From an uncultured Eubacteriales bacterium (GTDB lineage: Bacteria; Bacillota; Clostridia; Oscillospirales; Oscillospiraceae), in assembly GCA_900549865.1 (NCBI GenBank), contig URPU01000035.1, positions 1-22,445 on the forward strand: a stretch of 22,445 bases of DNA. Direction: 5' to 3'. Every line of letters starts with the position of its first letter. Position 1 is the first letter of the stretch. Under the pieces are notes generated by a model. That model ran no database searches and was not told where the DNA came from. It saw nothing but the letters and a program-made list of their open reading frames with translations. A program made the translations under genes and the position numbers. Below, piece after piece: positions 7,151 through 15,116 of this stretch.

Positions 7151-9871
7151 ATGGTAACAAACAAAGAAAAGCTCTTTGCCCTCGGCAAAAAGATGACCGA
7201 CCGCATTCCCTACAAGCTCGGCCTTGAAAAGCTGACGAAGGACAGCCCGGAATACTGGGGCCTCGTGAACGTGCTTGACGACGAGATGGTGGATATCGCG
7301 CTGAGTATGCCGCAGCGCGTGCCGCAGACGCTGGCGCAGGTTTCAAAGACCTCCGGCTGGACGGACCTTAAAAAGCTTGAGGCCAAGCTGCACGAGATGG
7401 GCTGCGTCGGCCTTATCGAGTGGAACTGGGAAAACCCGCAGCATGAAAAGCAGTATGTTCTGCCGCTGTTCGTTCCTGGCGCGGCCGAATTCTTCAACAT
7501 GCGCAAGGGCTTCGTCGATGAGCATCCCGAGGTCTGTGATTTCTTCAACGCCATGACCCGCCTTCCGCTTGAGAAGGTCACACCGATGGTGCCTCCCGGA
7601 GGCGCTGGTGTCGGCATGCACGTCATCCCCGTTGAAAAGGCGATCCCCGCAAACTCCAAATCCGTCAGTGTTGAGCATCTTTCTCACTGGCTGAAAAAAT
7701 ACGACTATTACTCCGTGGGTGTGTGCTCCTGCCGCCGTGCGCAGAGTATGCGCGGAGAAGGCTCCGGCGATATTGAGGATCATTGGTGCATCGCTGTCGG
7801 CGACTGCGCAAGATACTGCGACGAGACCGGCAAAGACGGCAAGACCGTGACCTATGACGAGGTCATGGAGATCCTCCAGCGCGCCGAAGAGGAGGGCTAT
7901 GTCCACCAGATAACCAATATCGACGGCGAGGATAAGATATTCGCCATCTGCAACTGCGCGCCCGGCGTCTGCTACGCCCTGCGCACGTCCCAGCTTTTCA
8001 ACACACCCAATATGTCCCGCAGCGCGTACATTGCGCACGTTGACAAGGAAAAGTGCGTGGCCTGCGGCAAGTGTGTCGAGGTGTGCCCCGCCGGTGCTGC
8101 AAAGCTCGGCCAGAAGCTGTGCACCAAGGACGGCCCCGTTGTCTATCCCAAGCATGAGCTTCCCGACGACACCAAGTGGGGTCCGGAGAAGTGGGACGAG
8201 AATTACCGCGACAACAACATGATAAACTGCTATGACAGCGGCACGGCTCCCTGCAAGACAGCCTGCCCCGCGCACATCGCCGTGCAGGGCTACATCAAGA
8301 TGGCCGCCGAGGGCAGGTATCTTGACGCGCTGAAGCTGATAAAGCAGGACAACCCCTTCCCCGCCGTCTGCGGCAGTATCTGCAACCGCCGCTGCGAGGC
8401 CGCTTGCACGCGCGGCACTATCGACGACCCCATTGCGATCGACGAGATCAAGAAGTTCATCGCCGAGCAGGAGCTTCACGCCGAGACGCGCTACGTTCCG
8501 GCAAAGCGCACGCACCGCGAAACGCTTGATAATTATGACGAGCGCATCGCCGTCATCGGCGCAGGCCCCGCCGGCATGAGCTGCGCATACTACCTTGCCA
8601 ACATGAGCTACAAGGTCACTGTGTTTGAAAAGAACGAGGTTCCCGGCGGCATGCTGACCGTCGGCATCCCCAGCTTCCGTCTGGGGAAGGACGTCGTCAA
8701 CGCGGAGATAGACGTTCTGCGCGAAATGGGCGTTGAATTCAAGTGCGGTGTTGAGGTCGGCAAGGACGTCACTCTCGATGAGCTGCGCGCACAGGGCTAC
8801 AAGGCGTTCTTCCTCGGCATAGGCGCACAGAAGTCCTCTTCCCTCGGCATCCCCGGCGAGGCGCTCAAGGGCGTATACGGCGGTGTTGAGTTCATGCGTG
8901 AGGTCAACCTCGACAAGAAACCGGCTGTCGGCAAAAAGTGCGCCGTTATCGGCGGCGGCAATGTCGCAATGGATGTCTGCCGCAGCGCTGTTCGCCTCGG
9001 CGCGGAGGAGACCTATGTCGTTTACCGCCGCAGTGAGGCCGAAATGCCCGCGGACAAGGCGGAGGTCGCAGAGGCCGTTGAAGAGGGCGTCAAATTCCGC
9101 TTCCTCTGCGCGCCTGTGGAGATACTCGGCGACGGCGAAAAGGTCACCGGACTCAAGGTCGAGCTTATGGAGCTTGGCGAGGCCGACGAGAAGGGCCGCA
9201 GAAAGCCCGTCGGCACCGGCAAGTTTGAGACCATCGAGGTCGATTCCGTTATCAGCGCAGTCGGCCAGAAGGTCGATCTCGGCGGCATTGCGCCCGAGGG
9301 CATGACCTTCAACAAGAACGGCACCATTATTGCCGACCCCGTCACACTTCAGACCGCGCAGAGCGACATCTTCGTCGGCGGCGACGCGCTGACCGGGCCG
9401 AAGTTTGCGATCGACGCGATCGCGGCCGGCCGCGAGGCTGCCGAGTCCCTGCACCGCTACGTGCACCCCGGCCAGAGCCTCACCCTCGCCCGCAATCGCC
9501 GTCAGTTCATCGAGCTGAACAAGGATGACGTCGTTATCCCGGTCGAGAGCTTCGACAACAGCTCGCGTCAGGTTCCGGGTCTGGACGCCGCGAAGGCCAA
9601 GTCCTTTGCCAACGCCCGCCTGACCTTCACCGAAGAGCAGGTGAAGAAGGAGGCCTCCCGCTGCCTCGGCTGCGGCGCGACGGTCGTCGATGAAAACAAG
9701 TGCATCGGCTGCGGCCTGTGCACCACCCGCTGCGAGTTTGACGCGATACACCTCAGCCGCGATATCCCCGAGGCTTCCACCATGTACAAGGCAGAGGACA
9801 AGCTCAAGGCCATCCTCCCCTACACCATCAAGCGCGAGGTAAAGATCCTTCGTAACAGGAAGAAGAAGTAA
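7151..9871 (+). CDS. Multi-domain iron-sulfur/FAD-dependent pyridine nucleotide oxidoreductase (GltD-like)
   Basis: This 906-aa soluble flavoprotein probably passes electrons between NAD(P)H and iron-sulfur partners. Domains: residues about 50-95 resemble a winged helix (TLAQVSKTSGWTDLKKLEAK); about 185-280 are Cys-rich (C192, C194, C213, C219, C223, C267, C269, C274); a ferredoxin cluster at C302, C305, C308, C312; a GltD-type N-terminal cluster region with C368, C372, C407, C411, C415, C419; an FAD site GAGPAG (470-475); an NAD(P) site GGGNVAMD (601-608); a second FAD-contact region FVGGDALTG (741-749); and a C-terminal ferredoxin with C838, C841, C851, C854, C857, C861. The middle matches the small subunit of glutamate synthase and related transhydrogenase subunits, but no large GltB subunit is nearby. 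AAGGAG lies six bases before the ATG. Its TAA overlaps the hypA ATG by one base (TAATG). The electron acceptor and substrate are unknown. Confidence 0.85.
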   Translation: MVTNKEKLFALGKKMTDRIPYKLGLEKLTKDSPEYWGLVNVLDDEMVDIALSMPQRVPQTLAQVSKTSGWTDLKKLEAKLHEMGCVGLIEWNWENPQHEKQYVLPLFVPGAAEFFNMRKGFVDEHPEVCDFFNAMTRLPLEKVTPMVPPGGAGVGMHVIPVEKAIPANSKSVSVEHLSHWLKKYDYYSVGVCSCRRAQSMRGEGSGDIEDHWCIAVGDCARYCDETGKDGKTVTYDEVMEILQRAEEEGYVHQITNIDGEDKIFAICNCAPGVCYALRTSQLFNTPNMSRSAYIAHVDKEKCVACGKCVEVCPAGAAKLGQKLCTKDGPVVYPKHELPDDTKWGPEKWDENYRDNNMINCYDSGTAPCKTACPAHIAVQGYIKMAAEGRYLDALKLIKQDNPFPAVCGSICNRRCEAACTRGTIDDPIAIDEIKKFIAEQELHAETRYVPAKRTHRETLDNYDERIAVIGAGPAGMSCAYYLANMSYKVTVFEKNEVPGGMLTVGIPSFRLGKDVVNAEIDVLREMGVEFKCGVEVGKDVTLDELRAQGYKAFFLGIGAQKSSSLGIPGEALKGVYGGVEFMREVNLDKKPAVGKKCAVIGGGNVAMDVCRSAVRLGAEETYVVYRRSEAEMPADKAEVAEAVEEGVKFRFLCAPVEILGDGEKVTGLKVELMELGEADEKGRRKPVGTGKFETIEVDSVISAVGQKVDLGGIAPEGMTFNKNGTIIADPVTLQTAQSDIFVGGDALTGPKFAIDAIAAGREAAESLHRYVHPGQSLTLARNRRQFIELNKDDVVIPVESFDNSSRQVPGLDAAKAKSFANARLTFTEEQVKKEASRCLGCGATVVDENKCIGCGLCTTRCEFDAIHLSRDIPEASTMYKAEDKLKAILPYTIKREVKILRNRKKK

Positions 9872-10215
9872 TGCACGAACTTGGTACTATTGTTTACGTT
9901 ATTGATACCGTAGAAAAGATCGCCGCTGAAAACAAGCTGACGGAGGTCGCCTCCGTCACGCTTGAGGTCGGCGAGGTCAGCGGTATCGTGCCCTCCTATC
10001 TCGCTGATTTCTGGCTGTATGCCCGCAAGAAGTCCGAGCTTTTGAAGGAGACGGAGTTGAAGATCGAAACGCTTCCCGCCGTCACCTTCTGTCAGGACTG
10101 CAAGCAGACCTATCCGACGGTCGAGTTTGCCAAGGAGTGTCCGCACTGTCACAGCACGAACACTTTCCTTGTCACCGGCAACGAATACAACATCAAAGAA
10201 ATAGAAGGTATGTAA
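9871..10215 (+). CDS. hypA: HypA/HybF-type nickel metallochaperone
   Basis: This 114-aa protein matches HypA in length and layout. HypA delivers nickel to [NiFe]-hydrogenase, and in some bacteria to urease. It begins M-H-E-L; His2 is the known nickel ligand. The middle GEVSGIVPSYLADFWLYA corresponds to the family's G-E-V-S-x-x-x-P-x-x-L segment. The zinc site is C74-x-x-C77 and C90-P-x-C93. The gene starts at the last base of the upstream oxidoreductase stop (TAATG), so the two are made together. No hydrogenase structural gene and no hypB, C, D, E or F lies in the window, which is unusual for hypA. Either the nickel enzyme is elsewhere, or this copy has been recruited to serve the flavoprotein or to act as a zinc protein. 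A strong terminator follows after six bases. Confidence 0.85.
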   Translation: MHELGTIVYVIDTVEKIAAENKLTEVASVTLEVGEVSGIVPSYLADFWLYARKKSELLKETELKIETLPAVTFCQDCKQTYPTVEFAKECPHCHSTNTFLVTGNEYNIKEIEGM

Positions 10216-10220
10216 AGCTC

Positions 10221-10260
10221 ATCCCCCATCCGGTTTGGAGACCGGATGGGGGATTTTTTT
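10221..10260 (+). terminator. Rho-independent terminator after hypA
   Basis: Bases 10221-10234 pair perfectly with 10241-10254 over 14 bp around a six-base loop, followed directly by seven T. It ends the oxidoreductase-hypA operon and lies between it and the convergent transporter gene. Confidence 0.93.
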
Positions 10261-10285
10261 GCCATATGCTGTTTTATAGTGCGGC

Positions 10286-13204
10286 TCACTCCGTCCGCAG
10301 GGCTTCGACGGGATCCTTCTTCGCCGCGAGGCTGGACGGGATAAGGCCGGCGATGAAGGTCAGGCCGACGCTTATAAGCACGAGTGCCGCGCCGCCCACC
10401 ATCGGAAGCTCCGACTTGAGTGACATTATGCCGGTCAGGTCATGCACGATGATGTTGATGGGAATATTCAAAAGCACCGTCATGAATATGCCGATAAGCC
10501 CCGCCGCAAGGCCGATGATGAACGTCTCCGCGTTGAACACGCGGGATACGTCCTTCTTCGACGCGCCGATCGCGCGCAGTATGCCGATCTCCTTCGTGCG
10601 CTCAAGCACGCTGATATATGTGATAATACCTATCATTATGGACGAAACGACAAGCGAAATGGCAACAAAGGCGATAAGCACATAGCTTATCACGTTTATG
10701 ATCGTCGTGATGGAGCTCATAAGCAGCGCCACATAGTCGGTATAGCTTATCTGGTCGTCATCCGAAACACTGTCGTTATAGCGCTCTATCGCGTCGGCAA
10801 TGGAGTCCTTATCCTCAAACGTGGAAACGTATATGTTGATGATGCTGGGGCTGTCAAGATCGACGTAGCCAAGCTTTTTCAAATTGTCCTTGAGGGTGGA
10901 ATCCGAGTATACCGGCGGCATGGCGTTGTTGTATATCCAGAGGTAATCGTCGTCCTCCAGCGCAAGCAGCTCAAACTCATCGGCAAGCTTATCGTCCGGC
11001 AGGTTTCTGTACATGGCCTCCATCTGGGCGGCGTACTGCTGCTTCACCTGCTCGCCTATCATCTGGCCGACGTAATCAAACAGCGTGTCGTCGTCCATCT
11101 TGCTGAGCATCGAGGAATACTCGGGATAATATTTCAGCACCATATCCTCTATGTCGCTTCTGGTCATATCCGCCATCTGCTCATCTATGAGATCCTGCAC
11201 GTAATCGTCCTCAGGCACACTCATATACTTGACGTACACATCCGCAAGCTCCTTGTCGCTGGCCGCGGCGATGTAATCCTTTGCCGCCTCTGTCTTGCGG
11301 GAGTTGGAAAACGCCTCGTCGCTGTCGTCAAGGAAGGGCAGACCGGTGAAAACATCATGCGTTGTATCCTCAAGCTGGCGCTTGACAAGGTCCTTGTTCT
11401 TCGCCTCGTTGACGACATGCTCAACAAGTGCATGAGTATAGCCGATGGAGCCGCTCATCATGCCGGAGACCGCGTCCTCATCCTGCCGTATTATACCTGA
11501 GATCTTCACATCCATGCCGTTGTTGTACAGCGTGCGCAGGCCAAGCTCTTCGTCGGCAAGATCAACATACTCGCCCGTCTCCTCGTCATAGCTGTACTGA
11601 TCCGCGGGGTAGATGTAGCGCACAATGCGGCTGCATATGTCCTCATAGCTCCAGCTCTCAAGCTCCGTGTTGAGGTTTTCCTGATCCATGAACGCCTGCA
11701 TATCGTCCGCCAGCGCGCTGTTGGACTTGAGACCGAGAGCGTACAGCACAAGGTCAGAGACCTCGTTGTTTTTATTTACGACCAGCACGACCTCATCATA
11801 GTTTTCGGGCCAGTGGCCGTATATCAGGTTGTACTGGCTCTTGAGCAGCGGATTGATAAGCTCTCCGTTCTCGCCCGGAAGCATCTCCTGCCACGCGTCG
11901 GCCACGGAATAATACTGCCCGAAGGTGGAGAAGTATGAGCTGTAATCCCCGCCGAAGGTCAGGCTCATCGCGTTCTGCAAAAGCTCCGTGATATCCGTCT
12001 TGACGATGTTATCATCCACGTCTCTTGCATAGAGGTTCATATCAAGGTCATAGGAATACTGTACCGAGCTTATATACTGCCCGATCTCCGGATCCGTTTC
12101 AAGGAACTCCTTGAACGGCTTGAGGTTGTTGACCTCCTTGTCCGCGGATATCATCGAGTTCATCATGTCGTACAATATGGTGCTGGAATAGACGGCGTCA
12201 TTCTCGTGCTTGTTTTCCTCCGCCTCAGAATGCACGCCCATGAGCGAGGTCATCATGCTGCTCATATCATAGCTTTCGGCCTGTATCGTGACCGGATAGC
12301 TTGACAGCGTGTCCTCCTGCACCTTGTCGATATAATTCTGTATGCCGTTTGACAGCGACATTATAAGAGCGATGCCGATTATGCCGATGCTGCCGGCAAA
12401 GGCCGTCAATATGGTTCTCGCCTTTTTTGTGAGCAGGTTGTTCGTCGAAAGCGCCAGCGCCGTGAAAAAGCTCATGGAGGTCTTTTTCTTGCCGGGTTCA
12501 ACCTGCGGCTGCTCCTCCCGGCCGGAATCATATGGCATACTGTCGCCCACTATAAGGCCGTCTTTTATGCGGATTATGCGGCTGGCATAGGCCTCCGCCA
12601 GATCCGGGTTGTGCGTGACCATGATGATAAGCTTATCCTCGGATATCTCCTTGAGGATATTCATTATCTGCACGGAGGTATCGGAGTCCAGCGCGCCGGT
12701 CGGCTCATCCGCCAGAAGTATATCCGGGTCGTTCACGAGGGCGCGCGCAATGGCGACGCGCTGCATCTGCCCGCCGGACATCTGGTTGGGCTTTTTATAT
12801 ATCTGCTCACCAAGGCCGACCTTTTTAAGCGCGTCTATCGCGCGTGCCCTGCGTTCCGCCGGGGCGACGCCGGAAAGCGTCAGCGCAAGCTCAACATTTG
12901 AAAGCACCGTCTGATGAGGGATGAGGTTATATGATTGAAAAACGAAGCCGATGGAATGGTTCCTGTATGTATCCCAATCTCCGTCCGTGAAATTTTTCGT
13001 GGACTTGCCGTTTATCACAAGGTCGCCGGAGGTATACTGGTCGAGGCCGCCGATAATATTCAGCAGCGTCGTCTTTCCGCAGCCGGAATGCCCCAGTATC
13101 GCAACAAATTCGTTTTCCCGGAATTCAAGATCTATCCCCTTCAGCGCGTGGACGACTGAATCACCCGCAAGATAATCCTTTCTTATATCCTTAAGTTTGA
13201 GCAT
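10286..13204 (-). CDS. Fused ABC transporter ATPase-permease of the MacB/FtsX type
   Basis: This 972-aa membrane protein joins an ATPase to an FtsX-type permease. The ATPase shows Walker A GHSGCGKTT (38-46), Q90, signature MSGGQMQRVAIARAL (142-156), Walker B ILLADEPTGALD (162-173) and switch H198. One helix (about 265-288) is followed by an outside region of roughly 530 residues, rich in acidic and helical sequence, then three helices (about 843-874, 905-926, 945-965). The cytoplasmic E-R-T-K-E-I-G-I-L-R-A-I-G-A-S-K-K motif before the third helix is typical of FtsX/MacB permeases. Such proteins export peptides or lipoproteins, or transmit mechanical signals across the membrane. ATG at 13204 is chosen because GAGGGG lies six bases upstream; the open frame continues back through the tRNA gene but cannot be coding there. 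No two-component system or partner protein is adjacent, so the substrate is unknown. Confidence 0.88.
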   Translation of the reverse strand: MLKLKDIRKDYLAGDSVVHALKGIDLEFRENEFVAILGHSGCGKTTLLNIIGGLDQYTSGDLVINGKSTKNFTDGDWDTYRNHSIGFVFQSYNLIPHQTVLSNVELALTLSGVAPAERRARAIDALKKVGLGEQIYKKPNQMSGGQMQRVAIARALVNDPDILLADEPTGALDSDTSVQIMNILKEISEDKLIIMVTHNPDLAEAYASRIIRIKDGLIVGDSMPYDSGREEQPQVEPGKKKTSMSFFTALALSTNNLLTKKARTILTAFAGSIGIIGIALIMSLSNGIQNYIDKVQEDTLSSYPVTIQAESYDMSSMMTSLMGVHSEAEENKHENDAVYSSTILYDMMNSMISADKEVNNLKPFKEFLETDPEIGQYISSVQYSYDLDMNLYARDVDDNIVKTDITELLQNAMSLTFGGDYSSYFSTFGQYYSVADAWQEMLPGENGELINPLLKSQYNLIYGHWPENYDEVVLVVNKNNEVSDLVLYALGLKSNSALADDMQAFMDQENLNTELESWSYEDICSRIVRYIYPADQYSYDEETGEYVDLADEELGLRTLYNNGMDVKISGIIRQDEDAVSGMMSGSIGYTHALVEHVVNEAKNKDLVKRQLEDTTHDVFTGLPFLDDSDEAFSNSRKTEAAKDYIAAASDKELADVYVKYMSVPEDDYVQDLIDEQMADMTRSDIEDMVLKYYPEYSSMLSKMDDDTLFDYVGQMIGEQVKQQYAAQMEAMYRNLPDDKLADEFELLALEDDDYLWIYNNAMPPVYSDSTLKDNLKKLGYVDLDSPSIINIYVSTFEDKDSIADAIERYNDSVSDDDQISYTDYVALLMSSITTIINVISYVLIAFVAISLVVSSIMIGIITYISVLERTKEIGILRAIGASKKDVSRVFNAETFIIGLAAGLIGIFMTVLLNIPINIIVHDLTGIMSLKSELPMVGGAALVLISVGLTFIAGLIPSSLAAKKDPVEALRTE

Positions 13205-13225
13205 TGCATTCCCCTCTTGAGGTAA

Positions 13226-13254
13226 AATAAATTCATCTGTTGACACAAAGGCAA
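13226..13254 (-). promoter_or_regulatory. Possible weak promoter of the ATPase-permease gene
   Basis: TTGCCT (13254-13249) and TTTATT (13231-13226) are 17 bases apart on the minus strand. They overlap the divergent tRNA promoter, so the two could interfere. The match is only moderate. Confidence 0.3.
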
Positions 13255-13268
13255 ATCTGCGGTAGAAT
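13240..13268 (+). promoter_or_regulatory. Strong sigma-A promoter of the tRNA-Arg gene
   Basis: A perfect TTGACA (13240-13245) is 17 bases before TAGAAT (13263-13268), about 20 bases before the tRNA. Confidence 0.85.
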
Positions 13269-13287
13269 GTGAAAGCTTGATAGCTAT

Positions 13288-13364
13288 GCTTCCGTAGCTC
13301 AGCAGGATAGAGCATCCGCCTCCTAAGCGGAAGGTCGCGCGTTCGAATCGCGCCGGGAGTGCCA
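13288..13364 (+). tRNA. tRNA-Arg (anticodon CCU)
   Basis: The 77-base gene folds as a full cloverleaf. The acceptor stem is GCTTCCG with CGGGAGT (two G-U pairs), the D arm holds GCTCAGCAGGATAGAGC, the anticodon stem is TCCGC with GCGGA around CTCCTAA, giving anticodon CCT, and the T arm is GCGCG-TTCGAAT-CGCGC. CCA is encoded at 13362-13364. It reads AGG codons for arginine, which are rare in the genes of this window. It stands alone, with its own promoter and terminator. tRNA genes are common integration sites, but no integrase or duplicated 3' end is seen here. Confidence 0.96.
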
Positions 13365-13365
13365 T

Positions 13366-13405
13366 ACAGACTCGGACATCTCAACGGATCTCCGGGTCTG
13401 TTTTT
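13366..13405 (+). terminator. Rho-independent terminator of the tRNA gene
   Basis: Bases 13366-13376 pair with 13391-13401 over 11 positions, one of them T-G, followed by TTTTT (13401-13405), directly after the CCA end. Confidence 0.75.
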
Positions 13406-13498
13406 CGCATACCGGTGTACCGCGCACATCACGCGCCGTGTGCCAATGCCAATAACGTAACTGTTATGGTATCACTTTCATATTTGAATTTTATAGAT

Positions 13499-13537
13499 AA
13501 ACCGTAAATTTTCAAAAGCGAAAATTTACGGTTTTTA
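13499..13537. terminator. Bidirectional-type terminator after the hydrolase/membrane protein operon
   Basis: Bases 13500-13513 pair perfectly with 13520-13533 around AAAAGC, with one more A-T pair outside. A T-run follows on the plus strand (13532-13536). On the minus strand the tail is TTTATC, weaker. It sits about 12 bases beyond the stop of the membrane-protein gene and so probably closes that operon, while also stopping plus-strand read-through from the tRNA. The gap 13406-13498 shows nothing else. Confidence 0.7.
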
Positions 13538-13548
13538 TACGTTTCATG

Positions 13549-14151
13549 TTAATTTCTTTTCATTGCGCGAAAGCGGCAGAATGAGAGCACACCCACGGGG
13601 AAAAAATAAACACACCAGAACTCCAGCACGAGGACGCCGATCCATGCCGGGCCGCCGGCCGTGAATATGCCCAGCATCGGTGCCGCCAGACAGCTTATAA
13701 AAAACACGCCGTGGATCAAAAGCAGCGCCTTCAGCCACTTTTCCGAAGCAGTCTGCGCATCAAGAGTAAGCCCCGCGAAGAATGTGGAAAGCGCCATAAG
13801 CGCATAACCAAGCAGATCAAAGCTGAAAAACAGCCCCATCTGCTGAAAGTCAAGAAGCGCCTGCGCCTGCTCAGTCAGTCCGCCGAAGCGCACCGTCGTA
13901 AGCTGTGCGAAGTACACAAGCAGTATCACGGCCGCATATGCCGCGGAGAAAGCAGCGGCGGTATAGCCCGCCGTTTTCCGCTCCTCCGCAGCGGCACCGG
14001 CGTATGCGCACATCATGGGCACAAAGCTGAACGCGATGAACATGGACGCGAAATAGCATCCATGCGTACACCCTGTCAGCATGAACACTGCGAACGCCAG
14101 CACTGACGCCGCGTTGACAGCGGCGCTGTACATTCCTATCTTTCTATTCAT
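13549..14151 (-). CDS. Six-helix membrane protein of unknown function
   Basis: This 200-aa integral membrane protein has six likely helices at about 8-26, 33-53, 62-82, 105-125, 138-160 and 170-190, joined by short loops, and a basic C-terminal end (CRFRAMKRN). I see no catalytic motif or binding signature. A cluster TGCTHGCYF at 26-34 places two cysteines and a histidine near the first loop, and further cysteines occur in later helices, which might be of interest for metal or redox binding. The ATG overlaps the TGA of the upstream hydrolase gene by four bases (ATGA at 14151-14148), so both are translated as a unit. The context suggests a shared envelope or lipid-related task, but this is only a guess. 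Confidence 0.8.
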   Translation of the reverse strand: MNRKIGMYSAAVNAASVLAFAVFMLTGCTHGCYFASMFIAFSFVPMMCAYAGAAAEERKTAGYTAAAFSAAYAAVILLVYFAQLTTVRFGGLTEQAQALLDFQQMGLFFSFDLLGYALMALSTFFAGLTLDAQTASEKWLKALLLIHGVFFISCLAAPMLGIFTAGGPAWIGVLVLEFWCVYFFPVGVLSFCRFRAMKRN

Positions 14152-14876
14152 GACTTTTCCACTCCATCGCTCCCGGTCAATGGCTTTTCAAGCTCCGCTT
14201 CCTCCCAGCGGCGCATGAAGTCAAGCTCCTCCGCCGTGTGCAGCCAGTGCTGTCCGCCGTCGTACACCGTCAGCGCGCAATCATTTGCCGCAGTGAAGGC
14301 GTCGATAACGCAGCGCGGTATCAGCTCATCCCCAGCGGCATAGAGTATCGCCGTGCGGCACAGCGCGTGGGCAGGGTTCTGTCTGACCCAGCAAAGATAA
14401 TCCCATGACAGCGTTTGCCCCGAAGCCGCCGGTATTTCGCGCGCCGCTTCAAGCTGTGCCTCCGTCACGCCCGCCCAGCGCATCATGTTCCCTATCATGT
14501 CCTCCATATCCAAAAGCGGCGAGGAGAAAAGGCATCTCTCTATCACCTCTCCGCTGAAGGCAAGCATGGAAAACCATGCGCCGATGCTTATTGCGCGCAC
14601 CGACACATGCGCCCAGCGGATCCTTGCATATTCCATCACCGCGCGCAGCTCCGGCACAACGACCCACGGCAGAAGCTTCGCCACGTCATTGCGCGCCCCA
14701 TGCTCCGGCAGATCAACGCCGAGCACCTGATAACCGTACTTTTCCGCCGTCTGTGCAAAGCGCGCAGCCTCCTCCTTATTGCCGCCTTGCCCATGCAGGA
14801 AAATAAATACGCGTTCAGCCTCCCCGCCGTAAACCACGGTGGGAATATCGTTTATGAAAAACCGCTCTTCTTTCAT
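14148..14876 (-). CDS. Alpha/beta hydrolase
   Basis: This 242-aa cytoplasmic enzyme has the alpha/beta hydrolase layout: strand and oxyanion loop FIFLHGQGGNKEE (25-37), GVDLPEHGARND (53-64), nucleophile Ser97 in the elbow A-I-S-I-G (the first position is Ala rather than Gly), acid D183 in YAAGDELIP, and H210 in GGQHWLHT. It most likely cleaves an ester or acyl bond; the closest broad group is the esterase/acylaminoacyl peptidase-like hydrolases. The ATG at 14876 is preferred because AAAGGA lies about ten bases upstream; the TTG at 14897 further up has no clear ribosome site and lies before that motif. A consensus promoter is at 14972-15000. It is coupled to the membrane protein downstream. 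The substrate is unknown. Confidence 0.85.
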   Translation of the reverse strand: MKEERFFINDIPTVVYGGEAERVFIFLHGQGGNKEEAARFAQTAEKYGYQVLGVDLPEHGARNDVAKLLPWVVVPELRAVMEYARIRWAHVSVRAISIGAWFSMLAFSGEVIERCLFSSPLLDMEDMIGNMMRWAGVTEAQLEAAREIPAASGQTLSWDYLCWVRQNPAHALCRTAILYAAGDELIPRCVIDAFTAANDCALTVYDGGQHWLHTAEELDFMRRWEEAELEKPLTGSDGVEKS

Positions 14877-14910
14877 ATTTCTCTGTTCCTTTGTCAACTA
14901 TTATTTTAAT

Positions 14911-14926
14911 CGGCGCTTATGCGCCG
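14911..14926 (-). promoter_or_regulatory. Small hairpin in the 5' leader of the hydrolase gene
   Basis: CGGCGC and GCGCCG form a perfect 6-bp stem with a four-base loop inside the roughly 90-base leader. There is no T-run, so it is not a terminator. Any role is unknown. Confidence 0.35.
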
Positions 14927-14971
14927 CTAACATGTCAAGCGTTTCAAATCATTTGTTACGTATTGTGCAGT

Positions 14972-15000
14972 ATTATACTATTTGCACGGATGCTTGTCAA
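14972..15000 (-). promoter_or_regulatory. Consensus sigma-A promoter of the hydrolase operon
   Basis: On the minus strand TTGACA (15000-14995) and TATAAT (14977-14972) are both perfect and 17 bases apart, giving a leader of about 90 bases. Confidence 0.85.
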
Positions 15001-15044
15001 CAGGCGCGCATCCCCGCTTTTATCGGCCGAGTCATACAAAAAAG

Positions 15045-15073
15045 TTGTTTTCATGTACCGGCTGTGGTATATT
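15045..15073 (+). promoter_or_regulatory. Promoter of the sulfatase-like gene
   Basis: TTGTTT (15045-15050) is 17 bases before TATATT (15068-15073), which also carries an extended -10 TGG. It points away from the hydrolase promoter and lies about 45 bases before the ATG at 15117. Confidence 0.65.
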
Positions 15074-15116
15074 ACATACAACAAATCAAGTGAAACCGGA
15101 AAGAGTTGAGCTGCTA

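Noticed and set aside
7343..9751. An 802-codon open frame on the minus strand opposite the oxidoreductase
   Set aside because: It is a mirror of a GC-rich gene with strong third-base bias; its product is Ala/Asp/Leu-rich without domains, while the plus strand carries clear FAD and ferredoxin motifs.
10442..11500. A 352-codon plus-strand open frame inside the transporter gene
   Set aside because: It has a His/Val/Leu-rich nonsense product and lies within the outer domain of a well-supported gene.
13205..13432. N-terminal extension of the ATPase-permease through the tRNA gene
   Set aside because: The frame is open but overlaps tRNA-Arg in reverse, and a good ribosome site precedes the ATG at 13204.
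13288..13548. Integration site at the tRNA 3' end
   Set aside because: No repeat of the tRNA end and no integrase or foreign-looking block was found in the window.
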